Assembly: GCA_900768795.1 (NCBI GenBank)
Contig: CAAGEH010000008.1
Location: 62,001 to 126,000 of the forward strand
Origin: an uncultured Collinsella sp.
GTDB taxonomy: Bacteria; Actinomycetota; Coriobacteriia; Coriobacteriales; Coriobacteriaceae
Length of the DNA stretch: 64,000 nt
Direction of reading: 5' to 3'
In this document: piece after piece, positions 36,201-44,300 of the stretch
How the letters are laid out: each line of letters begins with the position of its first letter
How positions within the stretch are numbered: the first letter of the stretch is position 1
Notes under the pieces: model-generated
Told to the model about the DNA's origin: nothing
Database searches by the model: none
Seen by the model: only the letters and a program-made list of their open reading frames with translations
Made by a program: the position numbers and the translations under genes

Positions 36201-36391
36201 TCGGCAAGCACGCTTGCCTTGTCGCGCAGCGTCTGAGCGCCATCGCCGTACACCACGCTATGGGGCGTGGGGTACAGCTTGTACTCGGCCGCAGCGTCAT
36301 CCGCATAGGCCTGCAACGGAGCCAAGCAGCCCAAGCAGGCAAGCGCGACCGCTACAACAGCGAGCAGCTTGGCGTACATCCGTTTCTTCAT
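30269..36391 (-). CDS. Secreted, wall-anchored GH84 beta-N-acetylglucosaminidase
   Basis: This giant protein (2040 residues) has a signal peptide (MKKRMYAKLL..., cleavage near residue 30) and a GH20b-like N-terminal domain (about 35-175). The GH84 barrel (about 178-490) shows TRGFIEGYYGNPWS and the adjacent catalytic Asp312-Asp313 in ISILADDAGNQ, the pair used in substrate-assisted catalysis by NagJ-type enzymes. A helical region and several F5/8-type (CBM32-like) modules follow (about 640-1530). A long stack of FIVAR-like helical repeats (about 1540-1965) leads to GLPGTGD near 2006, a membrane helix and a KRRR tail. Clostridial relatives act on mucin O-glycans. The same AARAIDRKRRR ending occurs in GH95, suggesting shared ancestry of the anchor. 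It lies 44 bases downstream of GH20, so it is likely co-transcribed. Confidence 0.92.
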   Translation of the reverse strand: MKKRMYAKLLAVVAVALACLGCLAPLQAYADDAAAEYKLYPTPHSVVYGDGAQTLRDKASVLAESGIDADTINRLNEALALKGINAKRVDALPSTSTATTVLVGVKGSGGAVDTYVDQLVKEGKLSYTDGLFDHSDSYVLASLPSDGSASDRIVVLGKNTDAAYYGLTTLYQILQQTSDAKLRAFTVSDYADVVTRGFIEGYYGNPWSTEDRVNLMQWGGYYKLNAYVYAPKDDPKHNSKWRELYTEQELTEKIEPLAEAGNTSKCRFVFALHPFMYNPITSSNYDASVAILKEKFTQVMDHGVRQISILADDAGNQGSALYTRLCKDMTDWLHEKQAEKNTDGTLKYPGLKDTLIFCPVNYMGWGESWYANLPKSVQVINTGGRVWGKVDNNFTSSFTNNSGVAPFMWINWPCTDNSKDTLSMGGYENALGTDVQPGKVQGVVLNPMQQSEPSKAGIFMNADFSWNLWKSQEHADQAWEDSFSYVDHNSPIATKGSNALRELSRHMKRYTGGGVVFESRESANIKTELQAFQGKVASGTATAEDCDQMIELFRGLQKSAKTYRSNAGNRAMLDQIVYWIDAWDDVTRAAIAELQALKADLSGDSSQMLSKYSEGSEALAASHKHGFHYVDHTEYASVGKAYIMPMLNALNNYLGQRATLAADPNADTTQFVTSRTDTPEGKVENVFDGKANTGVIYKTPNKLTAGTYFGMIKNKPFDLTNVTFIQGNGADYMQHAKLQTYDGKNWNDVEGQGDLTGTTVTVTGLDVKGVYGVRLIATQDNSRDAWPTIYEIQVNKEEATPEGQPVAGTVTIDGQVLAGQSLSNVNDGNVSTYAHLQYKKLNAGDAEYDIRDTTQPGATVTLTFTKTSEVDTFTFVQAARSGNEPTSGDGINAGVLEYQNEAGTWIKAGDIDGKATQTITLPSAVKAKAIRVKNTAATKSWWKVFELSATKGASTEPEPTATVTSTGLDVYQNYALSRVVDGDEGSYAWVKHNSGGGNIKSGDTVTVTYSAPKTVGHVRYVQGSDKLSAGALEYTVDGNNWVKCGDINSDLEQEFDFENVQIRGIRVRSTADTQFWWKVCEIATSKGKEASTGTIRSDISGIALKATGKDGSVKLSDGTVSFKSGNYLAVDLGAVRNDVAVNTDGMTLPEGAKVVYSQNALEWLDYAGAKKPVKARFVGIQASAACDVTFTNFSASYKMVKAPSYVKGDLGNFDASKIFDGDLSTTFKNTQGATEGSTIVFDLGQERKINSIAYYVPETTYDFIRKGVIEVADSPDAADDQWTEVLKINSDTATIENTFNSDTAKNAAWLTHDTKNPGNMCTANPKTDVTATNENDPNGTEKLNVTGRYMRIRFTATYTQRWIEIGEIRINGGEYVSTYGDADFDSSSTEIEGKTPANLADGDTKTAWRPQDNKGTLVYHVSEPIAEGGKVFSGVRIVSAGTPSNAKVTATVYTDAAYSKTEDIDLGTLSQPVSEFCFGTLTRAAGSTFSAVKDIKVTWDGTVPEIAEFFLIDDANPADTTALQAAVDELKDKDVSGWTKSTADAFKKALANAQDTLANTKATQTTVDSVTAALRSADAAGVEKYAGKELPKKVSNDDGQYTVASYQAYSDAYAEAEQAFAHPEDLAKTEGEALLAALEAKKTALVFDQSAQQRAEVALADAKLVYGEADAAADKYTTDSAAAYRDAMSALEDLIADTKATPKQLKAAQAALEDAEDKLVDASELIAARAEFKKTNGKLYTDESYNVYKAAFDDSAAALKNGTAERVAAATAKLNDAKAGLALREAVDLNKVIAEAEKLNEADYTEASWAPFAAAIEAAKAPHDSANDADLAQAINDAKAALVNVKALKADIASAKSARAEDYTEDSMAQLNAAVADAEEVLKNGSVDDVAAARAKIADALKALVNVSALKDAIVKAENMDTSNGTDEQKAQLADAIVAAKGLLERGSADEVSAALESLNAAMANFGGSGTDKPGQPEKPGTSGGNQQGGSDHNKKPGKPSKGSGLPGTGDASILAAALAGGSGVTALAAARAIDRKRRR

Positions 36392-36435
36392 CTCTAAAAC
36401 CCTTTCTTTCGGCGATTCTTCGCAAGCCGTGACAA

Positions 36436-39400
36436 TTACTGACGACGGCTCTTAAGGCGCAGAACCGCGCCGGCGCCCACAATCATGACGCCCATAAAGC
36501 CAGCGGCAACGACGATCATCGTCTGATTGTCGCCAGTCTTGACCAGGCCATCGGTCTTCTTATCGGCCTTGTTGCCCGTGGTCGAATCGGCCTTGTTGGA
36601 GCCGTTCGCACCAGTGCCGGTGTTGCCGGTACCAGGCTTGTCCGGATTCTCCGGCTTGGGCTCAGGCTTGGGCTCAGGCTTGGGCTCAGGCTCCGGATCG
36701 GGCTTGGGCTCAGGCTTGGGATCCGGATCGGGCTTGGGCTCGGGATCCGGGGTGCCGGGACGCAGGCCCAGCATCGCGGAGCGGAGTTTGCCCTTGGCGC
36801 CGTTCACAGCCTCAAACGAGGGGTTCTCGTCTGCAGCAACATCCTTGGCATCCTTAAGGGCGGCCTGGAGCTTCTTCCAAGTCTCCGTAGTGTACGAATC
36901 CTTGTCGAGGCCCTCGGCCTGCTCGATCAGTGCGGCAAGACCATCGAGGTCAACCGTCTCGTCGATGACGCGAACGCGGATTTCGCCAGCGGTTGCAAAC
37001 TTGTTCCTATTTGCGGCAGAGTCGCCATCGGTCTCGTCAAAGTAGAGCTTGACGTCGGTTGCACCGGCAACAGGCTCGTCGAAGGTAATGTTCTTGGCGC
37101 CCACACTGGACTCGAGCGTACCCTCGGCAACCTTCGTATAGGTGCTACCACCGTCAGTGCTTACCTGGACATGGTACTTGGTCAAACGGCCATTGGAGCT
37201 ACCGGTACGCGGCACGTACACCATACCGCTCACCTTGGCGGGAGCAGCAAGCTTAACGTTGAACCAGTGAGGCATGTCATTGTCGGCGGGAGCGCTCCAT
37301 TGGCTATGCCAGAAGCTGGACTCGTCGCCGTCGACGGCAGCCGCAGCAGGACCGTTGGGAGCGGTCTCGCCGGTCTTCTCCTCGGAGCAGGCTGTAGCGG
37401 TCACGCTCTGAGCGAAGTTGTTGTCTGCAGACTTAAGCTCGAGGCCCTCAATTGCCTCGGTGAGCGTCTTCGTGTAGGCGTCAACCGTATCCTGCATGCT
37501 CACCGGCAGATCACGCTGGATGCTATCGCGCGCAGACGTGAGTGCCGCAACGGACTCGTCGGTATAGACAGACAGGTCAGAAGGAATTGCGGCGAGCAAA
37601 GCGTCGAGCTTGCTGTAATCGGCGGGCTTGTACTTAACGTTGGCAACGCGGTCGTTGATCTCCTGCGTGAGATTGGCGATCTCGGCGGCATCGGGGTTGA
37701 CCTGGTTGATAAGGTCGCGAGCCTGTTCGACGAGCGTCTCGAGCTCGGCATCGTCGGCGCCGGCAGCCAGCACAGAGCGTGCCTTGAGCTCGGCGTTATC
37801 GAGCGCCATGGTGGTCGCAAACGTAGCGCTGCGCGTCAAGCGAACGTCGTCGACGTAGCCCGTAAAGGCGGCAGTCTTGCTACCGATACGCTGGACAGGA
37901 AGCATGCACGTAGCCTTGAGCTTGGTTCCGCCGTCCTGACCGATGGTCTCCTTAAGCTTGCCGTTCACATAGAGCGATACCTTGCCCATGCCCTCGTTCT
38001 TAAACTCAAGCTCGACCCACTCGTTCATGGGCAGCGTGTAGTTAAACGAGTAGTCGCGGTTCTCACGGGTAATACCGACCTTGCCGGTCTTTGCCTGAAC
38101 GGCCTTAATGGAGCCATAGGGGCTCTCGAACAGGATCTGGTCCTTGTCGCTCGTGGCATCGGTACGCTTGACCTTCACGCGCAGATCGTTACCAAGACCA
38201 GCGGTCTCAAGATTGGAATCCAGCGCGACATAGCTCTTGCCGCCCTTGAGCTCGAGCGCCTTCTTAAAGTCGACGTCGACGACCTCGGCGTTCTTGGCAG
38301 ACTTCAGGTTGAGGCTGTTGCCGTTGCCCGAAGCGTCCTTGGCATCGTCCATGCCAAGCTGCATGACGGTACCCTCGGCGTTGGCCGTGGTCTTGTAACC
38401 AAAGTTGGTGTTGGGGGCGTCGCCGAGCTTCTTGGCCGTAGCCTTAGCGCCGGAAACGTCGGCAGAGCCCTTGCCCCAGGTAGCAGCGGCGTACAGGCCA
38501 GCGGAATTGGTGATGCGATCGTAAACATCGTACTCGGAGATGCCGTTCTCCTTCTTGCCGCACATGTCGTTCCAGACGGCAAAGGCACCACCGATCATCT
38601 GCTCGTCGCCGGCAGGAATCGTAACGTTGCCATAGGAGTTAACGGCAGAGTTGTACACGGTATTGTCATTGAGGTAATCGTAGTAGTAGCCGGCGTTGGG
38701 AACGATGTAGTACTTGCTGTCGACGCAGTTGATCAGGTCAAAACCAAGCTTGTACATCTCGTCCATCTTGGCCCAACCAGTGCTCCAGAGGTTCATCTGA
38801 CGATGCTCGCCTGCGGCACCCTTGCCAGAAACCTGGACGGAGCCGTCGCCCTTAATCTGGGTAAGGCTGCCCCATACGCGGGCAGTGCGACCGGAGGCCT
38901 CAACGTGCTCAAAGAGGTCGTTGACGAACTTGCGGTATGCAGTGCCGTCGGCCTCGTACTCGTCGGCGCCGATATGCACCATGGTCTGGCTGTCAAAGAC
39001 GGGGTCGGAACCTGTAAGGTACTCATCCCAGATGGAAAGTGCAAAGGCCAGGGACTCATCATACTTCCCAGCCAGGTTAAGGTGGTCATTACCACGATGC
39101 GTCTTGGACTTGGGCGTACGCAGGTCGGGGCGCACGTTGGTGAGCGCCAGGGAGTGCGCCGGCATATCGAACTCGGGAACGATGTTGACACCAAGGTCGC
39201 GAGAATGCTGAATGAACTCGCGGAAATCGTCCTTGGAGTACCACACGTCGGTGCTCGTCAGATCGGCCTTGTTCTTACCGTTGTTGCCGCCCTTCTTGAT
39301 GTCGGACTCCAGACGGAATCCGTTGTAAGCGGTGTTAACGGTGTCGTCAGAATACTCCTCGACCCAAATGTAGTTGTCGGAAAGGTGGACCTGGAAGTCG

Positions 39401-41259
39401 TTAAGCTTGAACCAGGAGAGCTGCTTGCTCATCTGCTTGAGCCAGTCGAGCGAGAAGGTCTTACGGCCCACGTCGAGAATCAGGCCGCGCACCTTATAGA
39501 GCGGGTAGTCGCGGGTAATACCCTGCGGGATGGAGCCGTTGCCCGTCTTGAGAGCCTGCAGGATGGTACGGGTAGACCAGTAGGCACCGGTCTTGGTTTC
39601 GGCCTTAACGCTCACGGAGTCACCAATCTCCATGAGATAGCCCTCGTCCTGAAGACCAAGGGACTTGTCAGTGGTCTTGGACAGGAAGATATCGCCTGCA
39701 TTGGCGGCGCTGCCCTTTACGACGGCAAGCTCGGAGCCAAACAGGTCCTTGTAATCGGCGGCCAGCTCGTCGGCGGTCGTCTTGAACTCATCGTTGTCGT
39801 AAACAACGCGGGTCTGCGCAGTAGGAGCAAAGGAGCCGGAACGGCCCTTCCACTCACGAAGCTGCGGCAGAACCTCGGGAGCGACGTTGTCGCCCGCCTC
39901 GACCTGGAACTTACCAGGAACGGTAACGGGAATCTCCTTGAACGCATAGGTGTTCTTGTCGCTCTTCTTGGTCACCTTAAAAGAGGCCTTGACCTGCGTA
40001 TCGACGATCGGTTGATAGATGGGGATGGTTCCATCCTCGGCCTGAGCGCCAATGACCTGCTCGTAGTCGGTACCGTTATAGGTGACGTCGTACTCGTCGG
40101 AGGTCGGCAGGGTGACCTTGAGCTGCGTATCGCCCTTCTTGGGAGCCTCGACCTTGATGGCATCGGCCAGGCCGTTCATGTCCATCTTGGGCGTGCCGCC
40201 ATAGACCTCGAGCTCAAAGATGGAAACGTTGCCCCATGCGACACCGCCATCGGGGTCGGCATAGGTGTTGTGATCGATATACAGACGGACAAAGCGGGCC
40301 TGATGCACCTGGTCAAGGGTAATCAGGTCGGTCTTGCTTGCAGGATGACCGTGGTTGGTGTAAACGGTCTGCCAATCAGAGCTATCGGCAGCCGGAGCGG
40401 TCGCGCCATTGGCAATCTGAATCTTGTAGCCCTTGGCCTTGCGCAGCTCCCAGAACACGCGGACGCACTTTACGTCGCGCTGCTGGCCCAGATCGACATA
40501 GATCCAGTGAGGACCGCCGTCCTGGGAGGCAGTAGCGTCAACCGCACTCGCCCAGCGAGAGCTCGAAGAAGACGTATTCCCGTCGACGGCCTTGGCAGCG
40601 CCGAGGGTGCTTGCCTCTACGCTATCGGCAACAGCGTTCTTGCCGCGAGCAACATTCTGCTGCGGATCCTGGGCAGAGGGAGCGGCGGTCTCATCGCCGT
40701 AGAGCTCGAACTCGTTGACCGCGATGGTGGGCCAGTCAACAGCAGCACCATTGGGGTCATGGCTCGTGAAGCCCGTGACGTACAGGCGGAAGAAGCGTCC
40801 CGTCACGGGGGCGTTAAATGTAATGGCGTCGGTAAGCGATGCCGGGCGATTGGTAGACGTGTGGACGTCTTTCCAGTCGCCGCTGTTGGCGGCGGGGGCA
40901 GTATTGCCCGTCGCATACTGTAGCTTGTAGCCAGTTGCCTTATAGGACTCCCACTTGATCGTCGCCCTCTTTACGGTCTTGGAAGACCCGAGGTCAACAT
41001 AAATCCAATGGGCGCCGCCGGCGTTATCCTCGGCACTGCCCCAACGCGTGGAGTCGTTGCCGTCGACGGCCATGGCCGCACGAACCGAATTCGCCTCCTC
41101 GCTATCCGCTACAGCGGTTTTATTGAGGGCAAGATTTGCCTCAGCCGCCACAGCAGGTCGAGCATAGAGCAGCGAAGACGCAAACACGATTGCAAACACG
41201 CAGGCAATCATGGCGGTTACACGCCAAAGCAGTTTGATCTTATGTACCGTCATACTCAC
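36436..41259 (-). CDS. Secreted, wall-anchored GH20 beta-hexosaminidase / lacto-N-biosidase
   Basis: The start is either GTG 41259 or ATG 41253, both close to AGGAAGGG. A signal peptide ends near AVAAE. Two F5/8-type modules (about 45-195 and 205-355) come first, each with 'GGxHWIYVDLG'. Then follow a GH20b domain and a GH20 barrel (about 590-940) with the catalytic Asp766-Glu767 pair in VHIGADEYEADG. A laminin-G-like sandwich (about 970-1180), helical repeats, another F5/8 module and a FIVAR unit follow. A Glu/Pro/Lys/Asp repeat linker leads to GLVKTGD (about 1571-1576), where Val replaces the Pro of LPxTG. GH20 enzymes release GlcNAc, GalNAc or, in B. bifidum LnbB, lacto-N-biose; the sequence alone does not let me decide. 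Second gene of the GH2-GH20-GH84 unit. Confidence 0.9.
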   Translation of the reverse strand: MSMTVHKIKLLWRVTAMIACVFAIVFASSLLYARPAVAAEANLALNKTAVADSEEANSVRAAMAVDGNDSTRWGSAEDNAGGAHWIYVDLGSSKTVKRATIKWESYKATGYKLQYATGNTAPAANSGDWKDVHTSTNRPASLTDAITFNAPVTGRFFRLYVTGFTSHDPNGAAVDWPTIAVNEFELYGDETAAPSAQDPQQNVARGKNAVADSVEASTLGAAKAVDGNTSSSSSRWASAVDATASQDGGPHWIYVDLGQQRDVKCVRVFWELRKAKGYKIQIANGATAPAADSSDWQTVYTNHGHPASKTDLITLDQVHQARFVRLYIDHNTYADPDGGVAWGNVSIFELEVYGGTPKMDMNGLADAIKVEAPKKGDTQLKVTLPTSDEYDVTYNGTDYEQVIGAQAEDGTIPIYQPIVDTQVKASFKVTKKSDKNTYAFKEIPVTVPGKFQVEAGDNVAPEVLPQLREWKGRSGSFAPTAQTRVVYDNDEFKTTADELAADYKDLFGSELAVVKGSAANAGDIFLSKTTDKSLGLQDEGYLMEIGDSVSVKAETKTGAYWSTRTILQALKTGNGSIPQGITRDYPLYKVRGLILDVGRKTFSLDWLKQMSKQLSWFKLNDFQVHLSDNYIWVEEYSDDTVNTAYNGFRLESDIKKGGNNGKNKADLTSTDVWYSKDDFREFIQHSRDLGVNIVPEFDMPAHSLALTNVRPDLRTPKSKTHRGNDHLNLAGKYDESLAFALSIWDEYLTGSDPVFDSQTMVHIGADEYEADGTAYRKFVNDLFEHVEASGRTARVWGSLTQIKGDGSVQVSGKGAAGEHRQMNLWSTGWAKMDEMYKLGFDLINCVDSKYYIVPNAGYYYDYLNDNTVYNSAVNSYGNVTIPAGDEQMIGGAFAVWNDMCGKKENGISEYDVYDRITNSAGLYAAATWGKGSADVSGAKATAKKLGDAPNTNFGYKTTANAEGTVMQLGMDDAKDASGNGNSLNLKSAKNAEVVDVDFKKALELKGGKSYVALDSNLETAGLGNDLRVKVKRTDATSDKDQILFESPYGSIKAVQAKTGKVGITRENRDYSFNYTLPMNEWVELEFKNEGMGKVSLYVNGKLKETIGQDGGTKLKATCMLPVQRIGSKTAAFTGYVDDVRLTRSATFATTMALDNAELKARSVLAAGADDAELETLVEQARDLINQVNPDAAEIANLTQEINDRVANVKYKPADYSKLDALLAAIPSDLSVYTDESVAALTSARDSIQRDLPVSMQDTVDAYTKTLTEAIEGLELKSADNNFAQSVTATACSEEKTGETAPNGPAAAAVDGDESSFWHSQWSAPADNDMPHWFNVKLAAPAKVSGMVYVPRTGSSNGRLTKYHVQVSTDGGSTYTKVAEGTLESSVGAKNITFDEPVAGATDVKLYFDETDGDSAANRNKFATAGEIRVRVIDETVDLDGLAALIEQAEGLDKDSYTTETWKKLQAALKDAKDVAADENPSFEAVNGAKGKLRSAMLGLRPGTPDPEPKPDPDPKPEPKPDPEPEPKPEPKPEPKPENPDKPGTGNTGTGANGSNKADSTTGNKADKKTDGLVKTGDNQTMIVVAAGFMGVMIVGAGAVLRLKSRRQ

Positions 41260-41315
41260 GTTCCCTTCCTGTCTTTATGTCTTACAAAATCAATGAAGTG
41301 CCCTGACGCACGATG

Positions 41316-41342
41316 ACGCGCCCCTCCTTACAAGGGGCGCGT
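41316..41342. other. Strong GC-rich hairpin between GH2 and GH20
   Basis: ACGCGCCCCT (41316-41325) pairs perfectly with AGGGGCGCGT (41333-41342) around a 7-base loop. No T-run follows on the minus strand, so it is more likely an intercistronic stabiliser or partial attenuator than a terminator. The two genes are 96 bases apart. Confidence 0.6.
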
Positions 41343-41355
41343 CTATCAGGGCGCG

Positions 41356-44300
41356 CTAGTTCTGACGGCGCTTGCGGGCAACGATGCCCCAAGCGATAGC
41401 CGCCACGCCAGCAAAGCCAGCCATCGCAACTGCGATCAGCGTGGAGTCGCCCGTGCCGGGCATGACTCCGTTGCCCTTACCGGGCTTGCCGGAGGCGCTG
41501 GGCTTGGTAGATGCATCGGGCTTGTTTCCGGTATTACCGGTGTTGCCCTGGTTACCGTTGCCACCCTGGTTACCGCCACCGGGCTGCTCCGGCTTAGGCT
41601 GATCGGGGTTGGGCTTGTCCGGCTTGGTCGGAGCCTTCTTGCTTACGGTAACGACGTAGCTGTTGGACTTGCCACCATAGGTAACGGTCACCTCAAGGTT
41701 GCCATTCTCCGTCAGCTCCGTGTCCAGACTCGGATTGAACGTAAAGTCGTTCTTGGTCGAGTCGTTGTACTCAACCTGGTCCGTGGTGCCATTGCTGTAG
41801 GACAGCGTCAGAACCAGGCCGGCCGGGTCGAGCTTGTCGCCCTCGGTATAAGCGCGCTTGGCGGCATCGGCGTTCACCGCAATGCCCTCGAGCGTCGGCT
41901 TGGTCTCGGTAACGTTTACGATCTTATCGACAGAACCCGTGTAGTCCTCGATGCCGGTCACGGTAACGGTGACCTGACGGCCGTTCTCGCTCACGTCGCC
42001 CATCTCAAAGCCAAGCTTGTAGTCCAGACCATAGGTGAGCTTCTTGCCGTCGACCGTAACCTCGACCGTCTTGGCGATTTGAGCCTTGATGTCCTCTTCG
42101 TCGTTGATGTTCGCGACCTCAAGAGCATCAGCAGCAGCAACCTGCTCGGCCTTGATCTCGGTAGCCGGGCTCGTCTTGCGCAAACGGATCTCGGCGGCAC
42201 TCATGTGCTCATTGTCGCCGCTGGCAGCCTGGGTGCCGTTGGCCTTAAAGCGGAAGTACTTAGCCGTAACGGGGTGATCGAACTGAGCAACACGCCAGCC
42301 CATCTCAAAGCCCTCGTCCTTGTAGCCCTTCCAGTGACCAGTGGAGATAGTCTTCCACTCGTCAGACTCGTTCTCGCGATACTGAATCTCGTAATCGGTA
42401 ACGATGCCGTTGTAGCCGCCGTCGCCACCGGAGTTACGCGGCAGGTAGCGCAGCGCCTCGACGCTCGTGGCCTCCTTGAGCTCCATGGAGACCCACAGCT
42501 GATCGGCGCTGGGCTTAAAGCCGTTCCTCCAATTGGTATGGAAATACGTGGCGTTGTTCTTGTCGAACGCAAACTCGACGGGCCCCTCGTTGCCAGAAGC
42601 GGGGTTCAACTCGCTGCCGGCAGCCTTGTTCTTGATGTCCTCATTGGGAACGTCGCGCTCATCGTTGTCGTCGGGCAGCACGCTCGAGCTGCTGTCAGCA
42701 GCCAGGTTGATGACAAAGGTCTTGCGCGTAGCGTGGTCTTCGGACTCAAGGATGATGTTGATCTTGTTGTCGTGAGCCGGCAACACGGTAACGGCGGTGT
42801 TCTTAGCCGGAACGGCCTCAACCGTCGCAAAGAGGGCGGCAGTGGAATAGCTGCCCTTCTCGAGGTTGCTGGCGCTCAGCTTCTTGCCGTTGACCGTCAG
42901 GCTCTCGAGCGCAGCATCGGTATTGGTGTCGAAGCTGCCCTTGGCCTCGAGCAGCTGGATCTCGGTGATGCAGACGCAGGGCTTGGCGTTGGGGAGCGTC
43001 ACGTTCTTGTTGGTGAAGGTGAACCTCACGAACGTAGCGAGCGTCGGCTCGAACTCGTAGGTATAGGGCTTAACGCGGTTGTTGGCAGAACCGATGGTCT
43101 CGGTCGTGGCAACTTCGCGCCATGCCTTGCCGTCCTCGGAAACCTCGAGCTTGGTGGTGCCGGCATCGGGATAGCTTGCAGACCAAGAATCCTCGACGAA
43201 GTGCACCACGGCACGACCCAGACGCTGCTGGGTGTTGTAGTTAAAGGTTACGCTCGACTTGGTGTTGCCCTCCTCCTGTGCATAGGTATAGTTGGACCAG
43301 CACGAAGTGTTTGCGCTGCCGTCGCCCTTGCCGGGGGTAAAGGCGGTCACGCCATCGTTGATAGCAGACAGGGAGTCGGACTGCTTGTTCTCGGGCACGC
43401 TCTGCGTGACGCTCATGAGAGCGCCGCAGTTAGCGACGTTGTCACCGATGGTCACTTTCTCGTTCTGAACGCGAATCGTAGCAGTAACAGTCAGGTCCTT
43501 ACCAAAGACATTGGCGGTGCCCTTGACGGTCACCGTGCCAGCCTTGTTGTAGGCATCCTCGGCCGGAGTCTCCCACTTAACGGGGAAGCTCGCATTAAGG
43601 ACGGTGCCGTCGGCCATAGCGGCAGGACGCGCATCGGGAAGCGATGCGACGGTACCAACCGGAGTGGTGGCCGAATAGTTCAGAAGCGCCGCGACCTCAT
43701 CAAGCACGGTTACGGTGCAAGAGACCTTGGCACCCTCGACCTCGCCGGAAACCTGGAAGGTGCCAGGCTTGGAGAGAGCGTCCTTGTTGATGTTGTCCCA
43801 GGCAACGTTCTTCTTCTCGGACGTGCCGTCAGAGTAGTTGACGTCAACCTGCTTGGGCAGGGAAAGCTCACTGCCCGTCTTCACATAGTAGAAACGGGAG
43901 TAGAGCAGGCTCGAAATCGACTTGGGAGCAGCAGGATCGCTGGAACCCGTAGAGGAGATCTTCACCGTCTTGGAATCGAGACCGTCGGCGGTCACGGTAA
44001 CGGTGATGTCGCCGCCCTTGCCGTTGGAGCGCACAATGCCCACCAGCTGACCAGCCCAGGCGTTGCGGTTGTTGTCGCGGTAGGACTGATGGTCGGGGGA
44101 GCTACCGTTGTCGATACCGGCGAGCTCGCCTGCACCGCTCACCTTAAACTTCACGTTGTTCTTGGCGTCGGGAACGATGTTGCCGTTCTGGTCCTTGACG
44201 CTCACGGTGACATAAGCCAGGTCGCCCTTGCCAGAAAGATCGGCACGATCGACCGAAGCGTCGAGCTTGGCGGCAGCACCGGTGGTCGTCACGCTCTGAC

